From assembly GCA_009775705.1 (NCBI GenBank), contig VSQE01000041.1, positions 1-21,520 of the forward strand: DNA of 21,520 nucleotides. Reading direction: 5' to 3'. Shown here piece after piece: positions 1 through 7,599 of the stretch. The notes below the pieces were generated by a model. It made no database searches. It was not told the origin of the DNA and saw nothing but the letters and a program-made list of their open reading frames with translations. Numbering within the stretch: the first letter of the stretch is position 1; each line of letters opens with the position of its first letter. This stretch comes from Prevotellamassilia sp. (lineage in GTDB: Bacteria; Bacteroidota; Bacteroidia; Bacteroidales; Bacteroidaceae). The position numbers were made by a program, and so were the translations under genes.

Positions 1-346
1 GTTCATATCCTGAGCCGTCATCGGTGGTGCGGAGATTGAACGTTGCGGCTACGATTACATCGGCGTCGTGTTTTTTAGAGGACATATATACACCGTAGCT
101 GCGGATGTTCACGATTTCGCCTTTCATTTCCGTTTCGGCCTGTTCCTTTGTCAGCATCCATTTGTCACGAATGCGGCCTTTTGTCTCATCAACTTTCAGC
201 TCAACGGTCAGCGGTTTCACGTAAGCGTTGGACTGTACATCAAGCAGACGGGCCTGTACTTCTTGCATTTTATACGTTGTTTTCTGTGCAAAAGCCATAT
301 TGCCAAACACCGTAGCAAGCAGACTTATCAATACAATCTTTTTCAT
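1..346 (-). CDS. Small secreted hypothetical protein, partial (runs off left edge)
   Basis: Reading leftwards from the ATG at 346 there are about 115 codons with no stop before the window edge, so only the N-terminal part is present. The product begins MKKIVLISLLATVFGNMAFA, a typical type I signal peptide (basic start, hydrophobic core, AFA-Q cleavage site near residue 20), so export to the periplasm or outer membrane is likely. There is no lipobox cysteine. The mature part (QKTTYKMQEVQARLLDVQSN...) is polar and ends in a VIVAATFNL segment that looks like a beta strand. It resembles small uncharacterised exported proteins of Bacteroides, but I recognise no named family and assign no function. 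A TATATTTG -7 box lies 32-39 bases upstream, supporting this start. It is separated from priA by a strong terminator, so it is probably its own transcription unit. Confidence 0.72.
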   Translation of the reverse strand, partial: MKKIVLISLLATVFGNMAFAQKTTYKMQEVQARLLDVQSNAYVKPLTVELKVDETKGRIRDKWMLTKEQAETEMKGEIVNIRSYGVYMSSKKHDADVIVAATFNLRTTDDGSGYE

Positions 347-377
347 AAATTTATATTGTTTTAAAAAATTGTTATTG

Positions 378-385
378 CAAATATA
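378..385 (-). promoter_or_regulatory. Candidate -7 box of the left-edge gene
   Basis: On the minus strand this reads TATATTTG, an exact match to the Bacteroidota TAnnTTTG -7 consensus, about 30 bases from the ATG at 346. A TTTC lies 15 bases further upstream, which is a weak and short-spaced -33 candidate. Confidence 0.5.
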
Positions 386-404
386 GGAGTATTAACGGCA
401 GAAA

Positions 405-446
405 ATAATTAAAACGCGTATCTTATTCTATACGCGTTTTAATTAT
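405..446 (-). terminator. Rho-independent terminator of priA
   Basis: A perfect 16-bp stem (405-420 pairing with 431-446, core AAAACGCGTA / TACGCGTTTT) encloses a 10-nt loop. It sits 41 bases past the priA stop. On the minus strand the 3' arm is U-rich and is followed by UUUC, so it works as an intrinsic terminator and insulates priA from the left-edge gene. Confidence 0.8.
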
Positions 447-486
447 GATACACTATTTGCCAATATTTCTTTTGTGCCGTCGGATA

Positions 487-2979
487 TTACATCGGATCCA
501 CGTCAAAAAACAGCGTGACACCCTTGCCTTCCGGCCGAGCCAGCAGCAGGCTGCGGGCGGCATTGAGCGTACGTCTCACTCCGGCAGCAGGGAGCGGAGG
601 CGGTATTTTCAACATCATTTTCCTGATGTATTGCAATTGAATGCGGCCCACGGGCGGACGGTCCGGCCCCAGCAGGAGGGTTCCGAAATGGGGGCGCAGC
701 ATGTTTTCGAGCGACCGTGCGGCTGTCTCCACGGCGCGCTCGTCACGGTGCTTCAGGTAGATGCCGATGATCCGCACGTGCGGCGGATAGCCGAACATTT
801 CCCGTTCCACCATTTGTGCGCCGTACATGGCTGCGTAGTTGTTCTCCGTCACTTGCCGGATGAGGGGCAGATCGGGCTGGCGTGTCTGCACCACCACCAG
901 TCCGCGGCGTCCGCGGCGTCCCGCACGGCCGGCCACCTGTGCCATCATCTGGTAGGCCCTTTCATAGGCCCGGAAGTCGGGAATACCCAGCATCTGGTCG
1001 GCGCAGAGGATTCCCACCACGCGCACACGGTCGAAGTCCAGTCCTTTCGTCACCATCTGGGTTCCGATGAGAATGTCTGTCGCGCCGTGCTGGAAATCGC
1101 TCAGTATGCGCTCGTAGGAAGAACGTGAGCGAGTGGTGTCGAGGTCCATCCTTGCCGTTCTTGCCGTGGGGAAACAGGTCTGTACGGCCTCTTCGATCTT
1201 TTCCGTGCCATACCCCATGTCCCTCAGTTCCGTGTCGCCGCAGGCGGGACAGAGGTTCGGAATGTCGTAGGCGGCTCCGCAGTAGTGACACACCATCTTG
1301 TTCATCCGGCGGTGCAGTGTCAGGCTCACATCGCAGCATTTACAGCGCGGTGTCCAGCCGCAGGAACGACATTCCACAACGGGAGAATATCCGCGCCGGT
1401 TCTGAAAAAGGATGACTTGCCCTCCGTCGTCCAGCGCGGCCTTTATCTCCTGTATCAGACGGGGCGAGAAGGGAGTTTTCATCAGCTTCTTGCGCCGCAG
1501 TTCCTTGATGTCTTCCACGCAGACCTCGGGCAGCTGCACGTTACCGTAGCGGGTGGTCAGCTCCACCTTGCCGTATTTTCCCGACAAGGCGTTGGAGTAG
1601 GTCTCCAGCGAAGGAGTGGCCGTGCCCAGCAGGACTTTGGCCCCCGCGAGGCGCGCCAGCACAATGGCGGCGTCGCGGGCGTTGTAGCGCGGAGCAGGAT
1701 CCTGCTGCTTGTAGGACATCTCGTGCTCCTCGTCCACGATGATCAGTCCCAAACGGCGGAAAGGCAGGAACAGCGAGGACCTCACCCCCAGGATGAGCGG
1801 GAAGGCTTTCTCCGTGAGCTGTCTTTGCCACAGTTCCACCCGTTCGGCATCGGGAAACTTGGAATGATACACGCCCATGCGGTCGCCGAAGACACGGCCC
1901 AGGCGGGTGGTAATCTGGGTGGTCAATGCTATCTCGGGCAGCAGATAGAGCACCTGCCTGCCGGCCTCCAGCTCCTGCTGTATCAGGTGTATGTAGACCT
2001 CGGTCTTTCCGCTCGAAGTGACACCGTGCAACAGACACACCTCCTTCTTCCGGAAGGCTTCTCCTATCCCGTCAAAGGCCGTTTGCTGTGCCCCGCTGAG
2101 CGGACGCAGCAGACGGCCATCCGGCATTCCCGCCGGTTTCAGCCGACCCACCTCGCAGCGATAGGTCTCCAGAATGCCCTTACGGCACAGGCTCGCCAGC
2201 GCCGCCTCGCCGCCGGGCAGCCGGGCCATCAGGTCGCGCCGCGTCACCTCTTCCAGCAACGACGGGTTGGCCAGCGTCAGCGCCGTGGAGGCGCGTGACA
2301 GGTCCAGATAAGCCAGCAGCAGGGCTTCCTGTTTCTGAGCTTTACGGAATTCACCGAAGAGAGCCTCTATGCGTGCCGCATCGGCGTAGGCCGATGTGAG
2401 CCTGACGCGGATTTCGTAACGGGGCCGGAACGTGCGGTTCAGCGCCTCATGCACCCTTGCCACGCCTTTCTCCACCAATCCGCGCACCGCCGTCAGCACG
2501 GGACCTCCGCCTGCCGCCTTTTGCAGCGAGGCGATGTCACGGGCCTTGTCGGCCGATAGCAGGGCTGCCACGTCCTGTTCACGCGGCGTGAGCGGGACAC
2601 TTTCCGGGTCGGTCTCGGCATCGAGCACCACCATTGTCTCGCTTTCCAGCTTCAGACCCGACGGCAGAGCCGCCTTCATCACCTCGCCGGGCGTACACAT
2701 ATAATAAGAAGCCATCCAGTGCCAGAAGTCGAGTTGCGGGGGCAGCAGTATCGGGGCTCCGTCCGCCGCTTCGGCCACGTCCTTTACCGTGATCTCCGGC
2801 GGCGGGGCGGCGGCACCGGTGCGTACCACGATACCAGTATAGAATTTGCGTTTGCCAAAAGGCACCACCACCCGGCTACCCTCCCGGATCCGTCCTTCCA
2901 GTCCGGACGGAATCCGATAGGTGAAACACTCTCCCGCCGCCAGCGGCAGGAGGACATCTGCATATCGCGTCTTTTCCAT
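487..2979 (-). CDS. priA: Primosomal protein N' (replication restart helicase PriA)
   Basis: This 830-aa protein is a 3'-to-5' superfamily 2 DNA helicase that recognises stalled or repaired forks and reloads the replisome. The N-terminal ~110 residues match the PriA DNA-binding domain (YADVLLPLA...FTYRIP). The helicase core carries Walker A GVTSSGKTEVY (K325) and a Walker B/DEEH box (D416). A zinc-binding insertion near residues 535-580 has eight paired cysteines (CRSC, CKCC, CHYC, CPAC). Helicase motifs V and VI follow (GTQMVTKGLDF, QMMAQVAGRAGR). The length is slightly above the E. coli protein, as is usual in Bacteroidota. The start is the ATG right behind a TACCTTTG promoter box, leaving almost no leader. 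It is monocistronic, with a gene-free gap upstream and a terminator downstream. Confidence 0.96.
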   Translation of the reverse strand: MEKTRYADVLLPLAAGECFTYRIPSGLEGRIREGSRVVVPFGKRKFYTGIVVRTGAAAPPPEITVKDVAEAADGAPILLPPQLDFWHWMASYYMCTPGEVMKAALPSGLKLESETMVVLDAETDPESVPLTPREQDVAALLSADKARDIASLQKAAGGGPVLTAVRGLVEKGVARVHEALNRTFRPRYEIRVRLTSAYADAARIEALFGEFRKAQKQEALLLAYLDLSRASTALTLANPSLLEEVTRRDLMARLPGGEAALASLCRKGILETYRCEVGRLKPAGMPDGRLLRPLSGAQQTAFDGIGEAFRKKEVCLLHGVTSSGKTEVYIHLIQQELEAGRQVLYLLPEIALTTQITTRLGRVFGDRMGVYHSKFPDAERVELWQRQLTEKAFPLILGVRSSLFLPFRRLGLIIVDEEHEMSYKQQDPAPRYNARDAAIVLARLAGAKVLLGTATPSLETYSNALSGKYGKVELTTRYGNVQLPEVCVEDIKELRRKKLMKTPFSPRLIQEIKAALDDGGQVILFQNRRGYSPVVECRSCGWTPRCKCCDVSLTLHRRMNKMVCHYCGAAYDIPNLCPACGDTELRDMGYGTEKIEEAVQTCFPTARTARMDLDTTRSRSSYERILSDFQHGATDILIGTQMVTKGLDFDRVRVVGILCADQMLGIPDFRAYERAYQMMAQVAGRAGRRGRRGLVVVQTRQPDLPLIRQVTENNYAAMYGAQMVEREMFGYPPHVRIIGIYLKHRDERAVETAARSLENMLRPHFGTLLLGPDRPPVGRIQLQYIRKMMLKIPPPLPAAGVRRTLNAARSLLLARPEGKGVTLFFDVDPM

Positions 2980-2984
2980 CTGTG

Positions 2985-2992
2985 CAAAGGTA
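2985..2992 (-). promoter_or_regulatory. Candidate -7 box of priA (near-leaderless)
   Basis: The minus strand reads TACCTTTG, matching TAnnTTTG. Only five bases (CACAG) separate it from the priA ATG, so the transcript would start at or within a few bases of the start codon. No clear TTTG -33 box is visible. Confidence 0.5.
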
Positions 2993-3058
2993 CGGTTTAG
3001 ATCCGAGACGGGAGATATTTGCCGCCTGCTTTTAGATTCCTGACAATATCCGCCCGTT

Positions 3059-3142
3059 TTTTACACCCTTTGTAAAAGTTTTTACATGCCTTGTAAAAAC
3101 TTTTACAAAGGGTGTAAAAATATTCACAAAGCGTGTGGGTGT
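3059..3142. repeat. Four tandem 21-bp dyad units, including a perfect 29-bp inverted repeat
   Basis: Units start at 3059, 3080, 3101 and 3122. Units 1-3 each contain TTTTACA-N5-TGTAAAA, with spacers ccctt, tgcct and aaggg. Their centres, 3068, 3089 and 3110, are exactly 21 bp apart. Unit 4 is degenerate (ATTCACA-aagcg-TGTGGGT, centre 3131) but in the same register. Because the spacers of units 1 and 3 are complementary, 3058-3086 and 3092-3120 also form a perfect 29-bp stem with a 5-nt loop. The array lies between the end of argD and priA, 79-163 bases upstream of the priA ATG. It could be a cooperative operator array, a dispersed intergenic repeat, or an RNA hairpin. The sequence alone does not decide. 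Confidence 0.85.
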
Positions 3143-3235
3143 CACTGAAAAAAACATCGGTTTTTCCACGTCGCCCAACGGCCTCCCGTGTGTCTCACAT
3201 AAATATACTACAATGAATCATCTTCTTAAAGACGG

Positions 3236-3268
3236 CAGTTCCTGCCGGCAAAATACCGGCAGGAACTG
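3236..3268 (-). terminator. Probable terminator of the arginine operon
   Basis: A perfect 13-bp GC-rich stem (CAGTTCCTGCCGG at 3236-3248 with CCGGCAGGAACTG at 3256-3268) has a 7-nt loop and starts 24 bases past the argD stop. The tract that follows on the minus strand (CCGTCTTTAAG) is only weakly U-rich, so termination may be partial. Confidence 0.65.
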
Positions 3269-3292
3269 TTGTTTGGGAAATGTCGTATCGCT

Positions 3293-4420
3293 TCAGACGG
3301 CCTTTGTCAGTCGTTCCAAGAAATCGTCGGCCTCGTCCCGCGACAGGCACAGCGGAGGCAACAGGCGCAGGATGTCGGTGGAGGCAGCTCCGGTGAAGAC
3401 GTGCTGTTCGTGTACCAGACGCGAGCGTATCTCCTTGACGGGATGCGCGAACTCGATGCCGATCATCAGGCCCCGGCCCCGCACGTCGGTCACTCCGGGC
3501 AGATTCAGCTCTTGCAGCCTTTCCATGAGGTATCGGCCCGTCTCGGCCGCATTCGCCACCAGATTCTCCTGTTCCATCACGTCGAGCACCGCAAGGGCGG
3601 CGGCACAGGCCAGATGGTTGCCGCCAAAGGTGGTGCCAAGCTGGCCGTAGGACGCCTCGAACTGCGGACCGATAAGCACGGCCGCAAGGGGGAATCCGTT
3701 GCCAATGCCTTTGGCCACGGTGATGAGGTCGGGACGGATGCTCAGATGCTGGTGGGCAAAGAATTTTCCGCTGCGGCCGTATCCGCATTGTATCTCATCG
3801 CAGATCAATACGGCTCCCGTTTCATCGCAGGCCTGCCGGAGTCCCTGCATGAACCCGGGCGTGACCATACGGATGCCTCCCACTCCCTGAATGCACTCCA
3901 CGATGACGGCTGCTACATCTCCTTTTTGCAGCTCCGCCCTGAAAGCCTCCAGATCGTTCAGCGGCAGGAAGGTGACGTGGCCGCCAGCATTTACGGGAGC
4001 CACGATGCGCGGGTTGTCCGTGCTCTCCACGGCCAGCGAGGTGCGACCGTGGAAAGCTTTCCGTGCAGCCAGAATGCGCCGGCGGCCCGTATGGAAGGAG
4101 GCCAGTTTCAGAGCGTTCTCGTTGGCTTCCGCACCCGAGTTGACGAGAAACAGCCGGAAGTCCTCATAGCCGCAGACCTGTCCCAACCGCCGGGCCAGCT
4201 GCCTTTGCAGGGAGTTGACCACCGAATTAGAGTAGAAACCCAGCCGGGAGGCCTGCTTGCTCAGGCTCTCCACATAGTGCGGGTGGCAGTGTCCGATACT
4301 GATAACGGCATGGCCGCCGTAAAAATCCAGATATTCCTGTCCGGCCGTGTCCCATACCTTGCAGCCGCGACCTTTCGATATTTCAATGTCAAACAGGGGA
4401 TAAACGTCGTAAAGATTCAT
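3293..4420 (-). CDS. argD: Acetylornithine/succinylornithine aminotransferase
   Basis: This 375-aa protein is a class III PLP-dependent aminotransferase that interconverts N-acyl-glutamate semialdehyde and N-acyl-ornithine in cytoplasmic arginine synthesis. The N-terminal VWDTAGQEYLDFYGGHAV, the NSGAEANENALK motif, the ICDEIQCGYGRSGKF aspartate motif and the PLP lysine in TVAKGIGNG (K237) are all present, and the length is normal. An in-frame extension upstream to 4654 exists, but it crosses the end of argC and is compositionally non-coding. MNLYDVYPLFDIEI is the natural start. It is the last gene of the operon, 74 bases after argC with a hairpin between. In Bacteroides the pathway is known to use succinylated ornithine, so the real substrate here may be N-succinylornithine. 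That is an inference. Confidence 0.93.
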   Translation of the reverse strand: MNLYDVYPLFDIEISKGRGCKVWDTAGQEYLDFYGGHAVISIGHCHPHYVESLSKQASRLGFYSNSVVNSLQRQLARRLGQVCGYEDFRLFLVNSGAEANENALKLASFHTGRRRILAARKAFHGRTSLAVESTDNPRIVAPVNAGGHVTFLPLNDLEAFRAELQKGDVAAVIVECIQGVGGIRMVTPGFMQGLRQACDETGAVLICDEIQCGYGRSGKFFAHQHLSIRPDLITVAKGIGNGFPLAAVLIGPQFEASYGQLGTTFGGNHLACAAALAVLDVMEQENLVANAAETGRYLMERLQELNLPGVTDVRGRGLMIGIEFAHPVKEIRSRLVHEQHVFTGAASTDILRLLPPLCLSRDEADDFLERLTKAV

Positions 4421-4437
4421 TGTCTGTGTCTGTTTTT

Positions 4438-4463
4438 TCCGGCGGAAGGCTCTTTCCGCCGGA
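4438..4463 (-). other. Stem-loop between argC and argD
   Basis: A perfect 10-bp stem (TCCGGCGGAA / TTCCGCCGGA) has a 6-nt loop and lies 18 bases upstream of the argD ATG. On the minus strand it is followed by A-rich sequence rather than U residues, so it is unlikely to terminate. It may tune argD translation or protect the mRNA. Confidence 0.6.
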
Positions 4464-4494
4464 GGGGTGTATAGGAAAATATGGAATCCTCCGC

Positions 4495-5472
4495 TCAGAA
4501 AGCGACCGACTTGAGCAGCAGTCCGGCGGTCTCCTCCAGTCCGAACATGAGGTTCATGTTCTGCACGGCCTGTCCCGAGGCTCCCTTCAGCAGGTTGTCG
4601 ATGCAGGAAGTGATAAGCAGTTTGTCGCCATGGCGCTCCGTGTGGAGGAGGCATTTGTTGGTGTTGACCACCTGTTTCATGTCGAGCGGACGGTCCACAT
4701 AGTGGGTGAAGGGCGCTTCGGAATAAAAGTCCCTGTAGAGCTGTGCAATCTCCTCTTCAGGCCTGTCGCAACGCACCACTTCGGTGGCGAAGATACCGCG
4801 TGGGAAATCGCCGCGGTAGGGAATGAAATCCACCGCACCGTCGAAGGAGGGTTGCAGCTTGCGCAGGCTCTGCATGATTTCGGGCACATGCTGGTGGCAG
4901 AATGCTTTGTAGATGCTCATGTTGCCCGTGCGCCAGGAGAAGTGGGTGGTGCTTCCCGGTTTCACACCGGCCCCCGTGGCCCCAGTGATGGCGTTGACCG
5001 AGATGTCGTCTTCCAGCAGTCCGGCGGCGGCCAGCGGGAGCAGGCCCAACTGGATGCAGGTGGCGAAGCAGCCAGGATTGGCCACATGCTGCGCGCCGCG
5101 CAGCTGCATGCCGTTCAGTTCGGGGAGTCCGTAAACGTAGTCGTTGTCCTCGGCCGCCAGGCGGAAGTCCTGTGCCAGATCCACGATGCGCACATCGGCA
5201 GGGATGTAGTGCTCGGACAGGAAGCGTGTGCTCTTGCCGTGTCCGAAACAGAAGAACACGACGTCCACCTGTTCAAAAGGCAGCTGGTCCGTGAAGCGCA
5301 TTTCCGTCTCGCCGTACAGCCCTTCGTGAACTTCGGTCAGCAAATTGCCGGCATTGCTCTCGCTGTTGACGAAAACGATTTCCACGGCAGGGTGGTTGAG
5401 CAGCAGGCGGCACAGTTCGCCAGCCGTATATCCGGCACCTCCGATGATGCCTACTCTGATAGTTTCATTCAT
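4495..5472 (-). CDS. argC: N-acyl-gamma-glutamyl-phosphate reductase
   Basis: This 325-aa NADPH-dependent reductase converts N-acyl-glutamyl phosphate to the semialdehyde in the third step of arginine synthesis. The N-terminal dinucleotide-binding motif is RVGIIGGAGYTAGELCRLL. The catalytic cysteine lies in ANPGCFATC (C135), followed by the conserved ITGATGAGVKPGS segment. The length fits the short (type 1) ArgC family. I place the start at MNETIRVG (5472). It overlaps the end of the PspC-domain gene by 8 bases (ATGAATGA), which suggests translational coupling. An alternative in-frame start 7 codons upstream at 5493 would lie deeper inside that gene and is less likely. As with argD, the natural acyl group could be succinyl rather than acetyl. 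Confidence 0.94.
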   Translation of the reverse strand: MNETIRVGIIGGAGYTAGELCRLLLNHPAVEIVFVNSESNAGNLLTEVHEGLYGETEMRFTDQLPFEQVDVVFFCFGHGKSTRFLSEHYIPADVRIVDLAQDFRLAAEDNDYVYGLPELNGMQLRGAQHVANPGCFATCIQLGLLPLAAAGLLEDDISVNAITGATGAGVKPGSTTHFSWRTGNMSIYKAFCHQHVPEIMQSLRKLQPSFDGAVDFIPYRGDFPRGIFATEVVRCDRPEEEIAQLYRDFYSEAPFTHYVDRPLDMKQVVNTNKCLLHTERHGDKLLITSCIDNLLKGASGQAVQNMNLMFGLEETAGLLLKSVAF

Positions 5473-5680
5473 AAAATCTGCGTTTGGGGACAATGGCCCA
5501 CATTATTATATATAACAACATTCCGGGGAATCCTGCCGAAAATATCATCAGGGCGGCATATCCCACCCTCACCAGCGAGGGGTCGATTCCGAAATATTCG
5601 GCCAGTCCGCCGCACACTCCTGCAACGACGCCCTGAGGCGAGCGTGTGAGCTTTCGGGGCTCCCGGCTCCTGGCAGTCAT
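5465..5680 (-). CDS. PspC-domain small membrane protein
   Basis: This 71-aa protein is a minimal PspC domain. It has a basic N-terminus, the signature RSPQGVVAGVCGGLAEYFGIDPSLVRV, then one hydrophobic segment at about residues 41-62 (YAALMIFSAGFPGMLLYIIMWA) and the typical VPKR ending. PspC proteins in proteobacteria are inner-membrane stress sensors. Free-standing PspC genes are common in Bacteroidota and mostly uncharacterised. Its ATG shares one base with the argG stop (TGATG), and its stop lies inside the argC start region. It is therefore translated as part of the arginine operon, and the reading frame is tightly constrained on both sides. No function in arginine metabolism is known to me. 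Either it is a stable passenger or it links the operon to membrane state. Confidence 0.88.
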   Translation of the reverse strand: MTARSREPRKLTRSPQGVVAGVCGGLAEYFGIDPSLVRVGYAALMIFSAGFPGMLLYIIMWAIVPKRRFYE

Positions 5681-6882
5681 CAGATTTCTTCCTGTTTGTG
5701 GTTGGCATGGAAAACGCGTAACGGCGTGGACAGCACCTTGATGAAACCTTTGGCGTCATCGGCAGTCCATCCCTTTTGCATCTCTCCGTATTCGCCGAAC
5801 TTTGTCTTCACCAGATCGTCCGGACTGTCAACGCCGACCGTGGAGAAGCCCAACGGCCGGAGTTCCAGAATCACCTCGCCGTTGACGTGACGTTGGCTGC
5901 TTTCGAGCATGGCCTCGATGTCGCGCATGACGGGTTCGAGATACTGGCTCTCGTGCAGGAACATGCCGTACCAGTTGGCCACCTGATCTTTCCAGTACTG
6001 CTGCCATTTCGAGAGTGTGTATTTTTCCAGAAAGCGGTGGGCGCCGATGATAAGGACGGGGGCGGCGGCCTCGAATCCCACGCGGCCCTTGATGCCGATG
6101 ATGGTATCGCCCACGTGCATATCGCGGCCGATGCCATAAGCCGAACCTATCTCCTCCACCTTGCGGATGGCAGCGATGGGATCGTCGAAGGCCTCGCCGT
6201 TGACGGCAAGGAGCCGGCCATGTCCGAATGTAAGGCGGAGCTGTTCCGTGCCGGTGCGGGTCACCTGTTTCAGATAGGCGCTTTCGGGCAATCCCTGTGT
6301 GGAATCCAGGATCTCTCCGCCGCAGATACTGGTGCCCCAGATGCCTACGTTGTAGGAATATTTCAGTTTCGCGAAGTCGGCCTTGAAGCCGTGGCCGTTG
6401 AGGTAATCCACTTCTTCCTGACGGGTCAGGGCACTGTCGCGGGTCAGGGTGATGATCTCCATATCGGGACACATCACCAGAAATGTCATGTCGAAACGTA
6501 CCTGATCGTTGCCGGCGCCGGTGGAGCCGTGAGCAATGGCATCGGCCCCGATCTCTTTGGCATAGCGCGCAATGGCCATACCCTGGAAGATGCGCTCGGA
6601 AGATACGGAAACGGGATAGACGTTATTGCGCAACACGTTGCCGTAAATCATGTATTTCAGGCTTTTCTCGTAGTATTCGCGCGTCACGTCGAGCGTAACG
6701 TATTTTGTTGCGCCGAGCTTGTAGGCATTCTCCTCGTTTTCCTTGAGCTGTTCGGGGCTGAACCCTCCGGTGTCGGCGCAGGCGGCATACACCTCAAATC
6801 CTTTCTCTTTTGCCAGATACATCACGGTATAGGAGGTATCCAGACCGCCGCTGTAAGCGACCACTACTTTTTTCTTTGCCAT
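5680..6882 (-). CDS. argG: Argininosuccinate synthase
   Basis: This 400-aa protein catalyses ATP-dependent condensation of citrulline and aspartate to argininosuccinate, the penultimate step of arginine synthesis, in the cytoplasm. The N-terminal PP-loop AYSGGLDTS (residues 9-17) binds ATP. The segment AIAHGSTGAGNDQVRFD is the family signature for nucleotide, citrulline and aspartate binding. The length is normal. The ATG at 6882 opens directly with MAKKKVVVAYSGGLDTS, so the start is secure. It follows the GNAT gene by 51 bases, with no promoter box seen in between, and runs straight into the PspC gene (TGATG overlap). No TTA, CTA or TCA codons occur in most of the gene, which fits a well-adapted core gene. 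Confidence 0.97.
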   Translation of the reverse strand: MAKKKVVVAYSGGLDTSYTVMYLAKEKGFEVYAACADTGGFSPEQLKENEENAYKLGATKYVTLDVTREYYEKSLKYMIYGNVLRNNVYPVSVSSERIFQGMAIARYAKEIGADAIAHGSTGAGNDQVRFDMTFLVMCPDMEIITLTRDSALTRQEEVDYLNGHGFKADFAKLKYSYNVGIWGTSICGGEILDSTQGLPESAYLKQVTRTGTEQLRLTFGHGRLLAVNGEAFDDPIAAIRKVEEIGSAYGIGRDMHVGDTIIGIKGRVGFEAAAPVLIIGAHRFLEKYTLSKWQQYWKDQVANWYGMFLHESQYLEPVMRDIEAMLESSQRHVNGEVILELRPLGFSTVGVDSPDDLVKTKFGEYGEMQKGWTADDAKGFIKVLSTPLRVFHANHKQEEI

Positions 6883-6933
6883 AACGGGATCTCTTTATTT
6901 TATCTTGTCTTGTATGTTTCCGGATGGAGAGGC

Positions 6934-7572
6934 TCAGTTGCCTTCGGTCCTTCTCACGAAGTCGACCACATCCTGCGGCAGCTCCACGGGCAGCGGATCG
7001 CCGGGGTGCTTGGCCGGATCGTAGAGCATGCCGGTGCAGACGCAGTATTTGCGTCCCGTGCGGGCCAGCACGTCACAGTTGATGCAGCAGGGCCTTTCGG
7101 GGGTGCCGCAGCCTTTCCAGTATTCATCGTCCTGCGTCAGTTCGGCAAAGGGCACGGGAACATAACCCAGGGCCGTATTGATGCGCATCACGGCTCCGGA
7201 ACTGGTGAGTCCGAAAATCTTGGCATGGGGCCAGCGCAGGCGGCTCAAGGAGAAGGCCAGCCGCTTGATGCGGGTGGCCAGATGGTGTCCGCGGAACTTG
7301 GGGACAACGATAAGCCCCGAGTTGGCCACATAGTGCTTGTTCTCCCAGCTCTCGATGTAGCAGAAACCCGCAAACTCTTCACCGCTGAGAGCTATGATGG
7401 CCTTGCGCTCCTTCATCTTGGTGGCCAGGTATTCGTGAGTTCTCGATGCGATGCCCGAGCCACGCACTTTGGCGGCGTCGGTGATGGTCTGCAAGATGGT
7501 GTCGACGTATTTTTCGTGAGACGCGTCGGCTACGATGACGTTGATTCCGTCGTTATATTCTTCCATGTTCAT
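6934..7572 (-). CDS. GNAT-family N-acyltransferase with cysteine-rich tail (arginine operon)
   Basis: This 212-aa protein (210 aa if the second ATG at 7566 is used) has a GNAT fold. It carries a beta-strand pair (KAIIALSGEEFAGFCYIESW), the acyl-CoA binding motif A region GLIVVPKFRGHHLATRIKR (about residues 86-104), and a later TSSGAVMRINTALGYVPV segment like motif B. Unusually, a C-terminal cluster of six cysteines (CGTPERPCCINC...YCVC, about residues 153-178) could bind metal. The gene sits between argR and argG in a tight operon. Bacteroides arginine synthesis is known to proceed through N-succinyl intermediates (N-succinylornithine transcarbamylase). A transferase putting the acyl group on glutamate is needed, and this gene is the obvious local candidate. 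That role is inferred from context, not shown by the sequence. Confidence 0.82.
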   Translation of the reverse strand: MNMEEYNDGINVIVADASHEKYVDTILQTITDAAKVRGSGIASRTHEYLATKMKERKAIIALSGEEFAGFCYIESWENKHYVANSGLIVVPKFRGHHLATRIKRLAFSLSRLRWPHAKIFGLTSSGAVMRINTALGYVPVPFAELTQDDEYWKGCGTPERPCCINCDVLARTGRKYCVCTGMLYDPAKHPGDPLPVELPQDVVDFVRRTEGN

Positions 7573-7599
7573 GAATTATGTCTTTATACAGTGTGGAGA

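Noticed and set aside
4421..4654. Upstream in-frame extension of argD
   Set aside because: It would overlap the end of argC by about 160 bases and lacks family similarity. The MNLYDVYPLF start matches the family.
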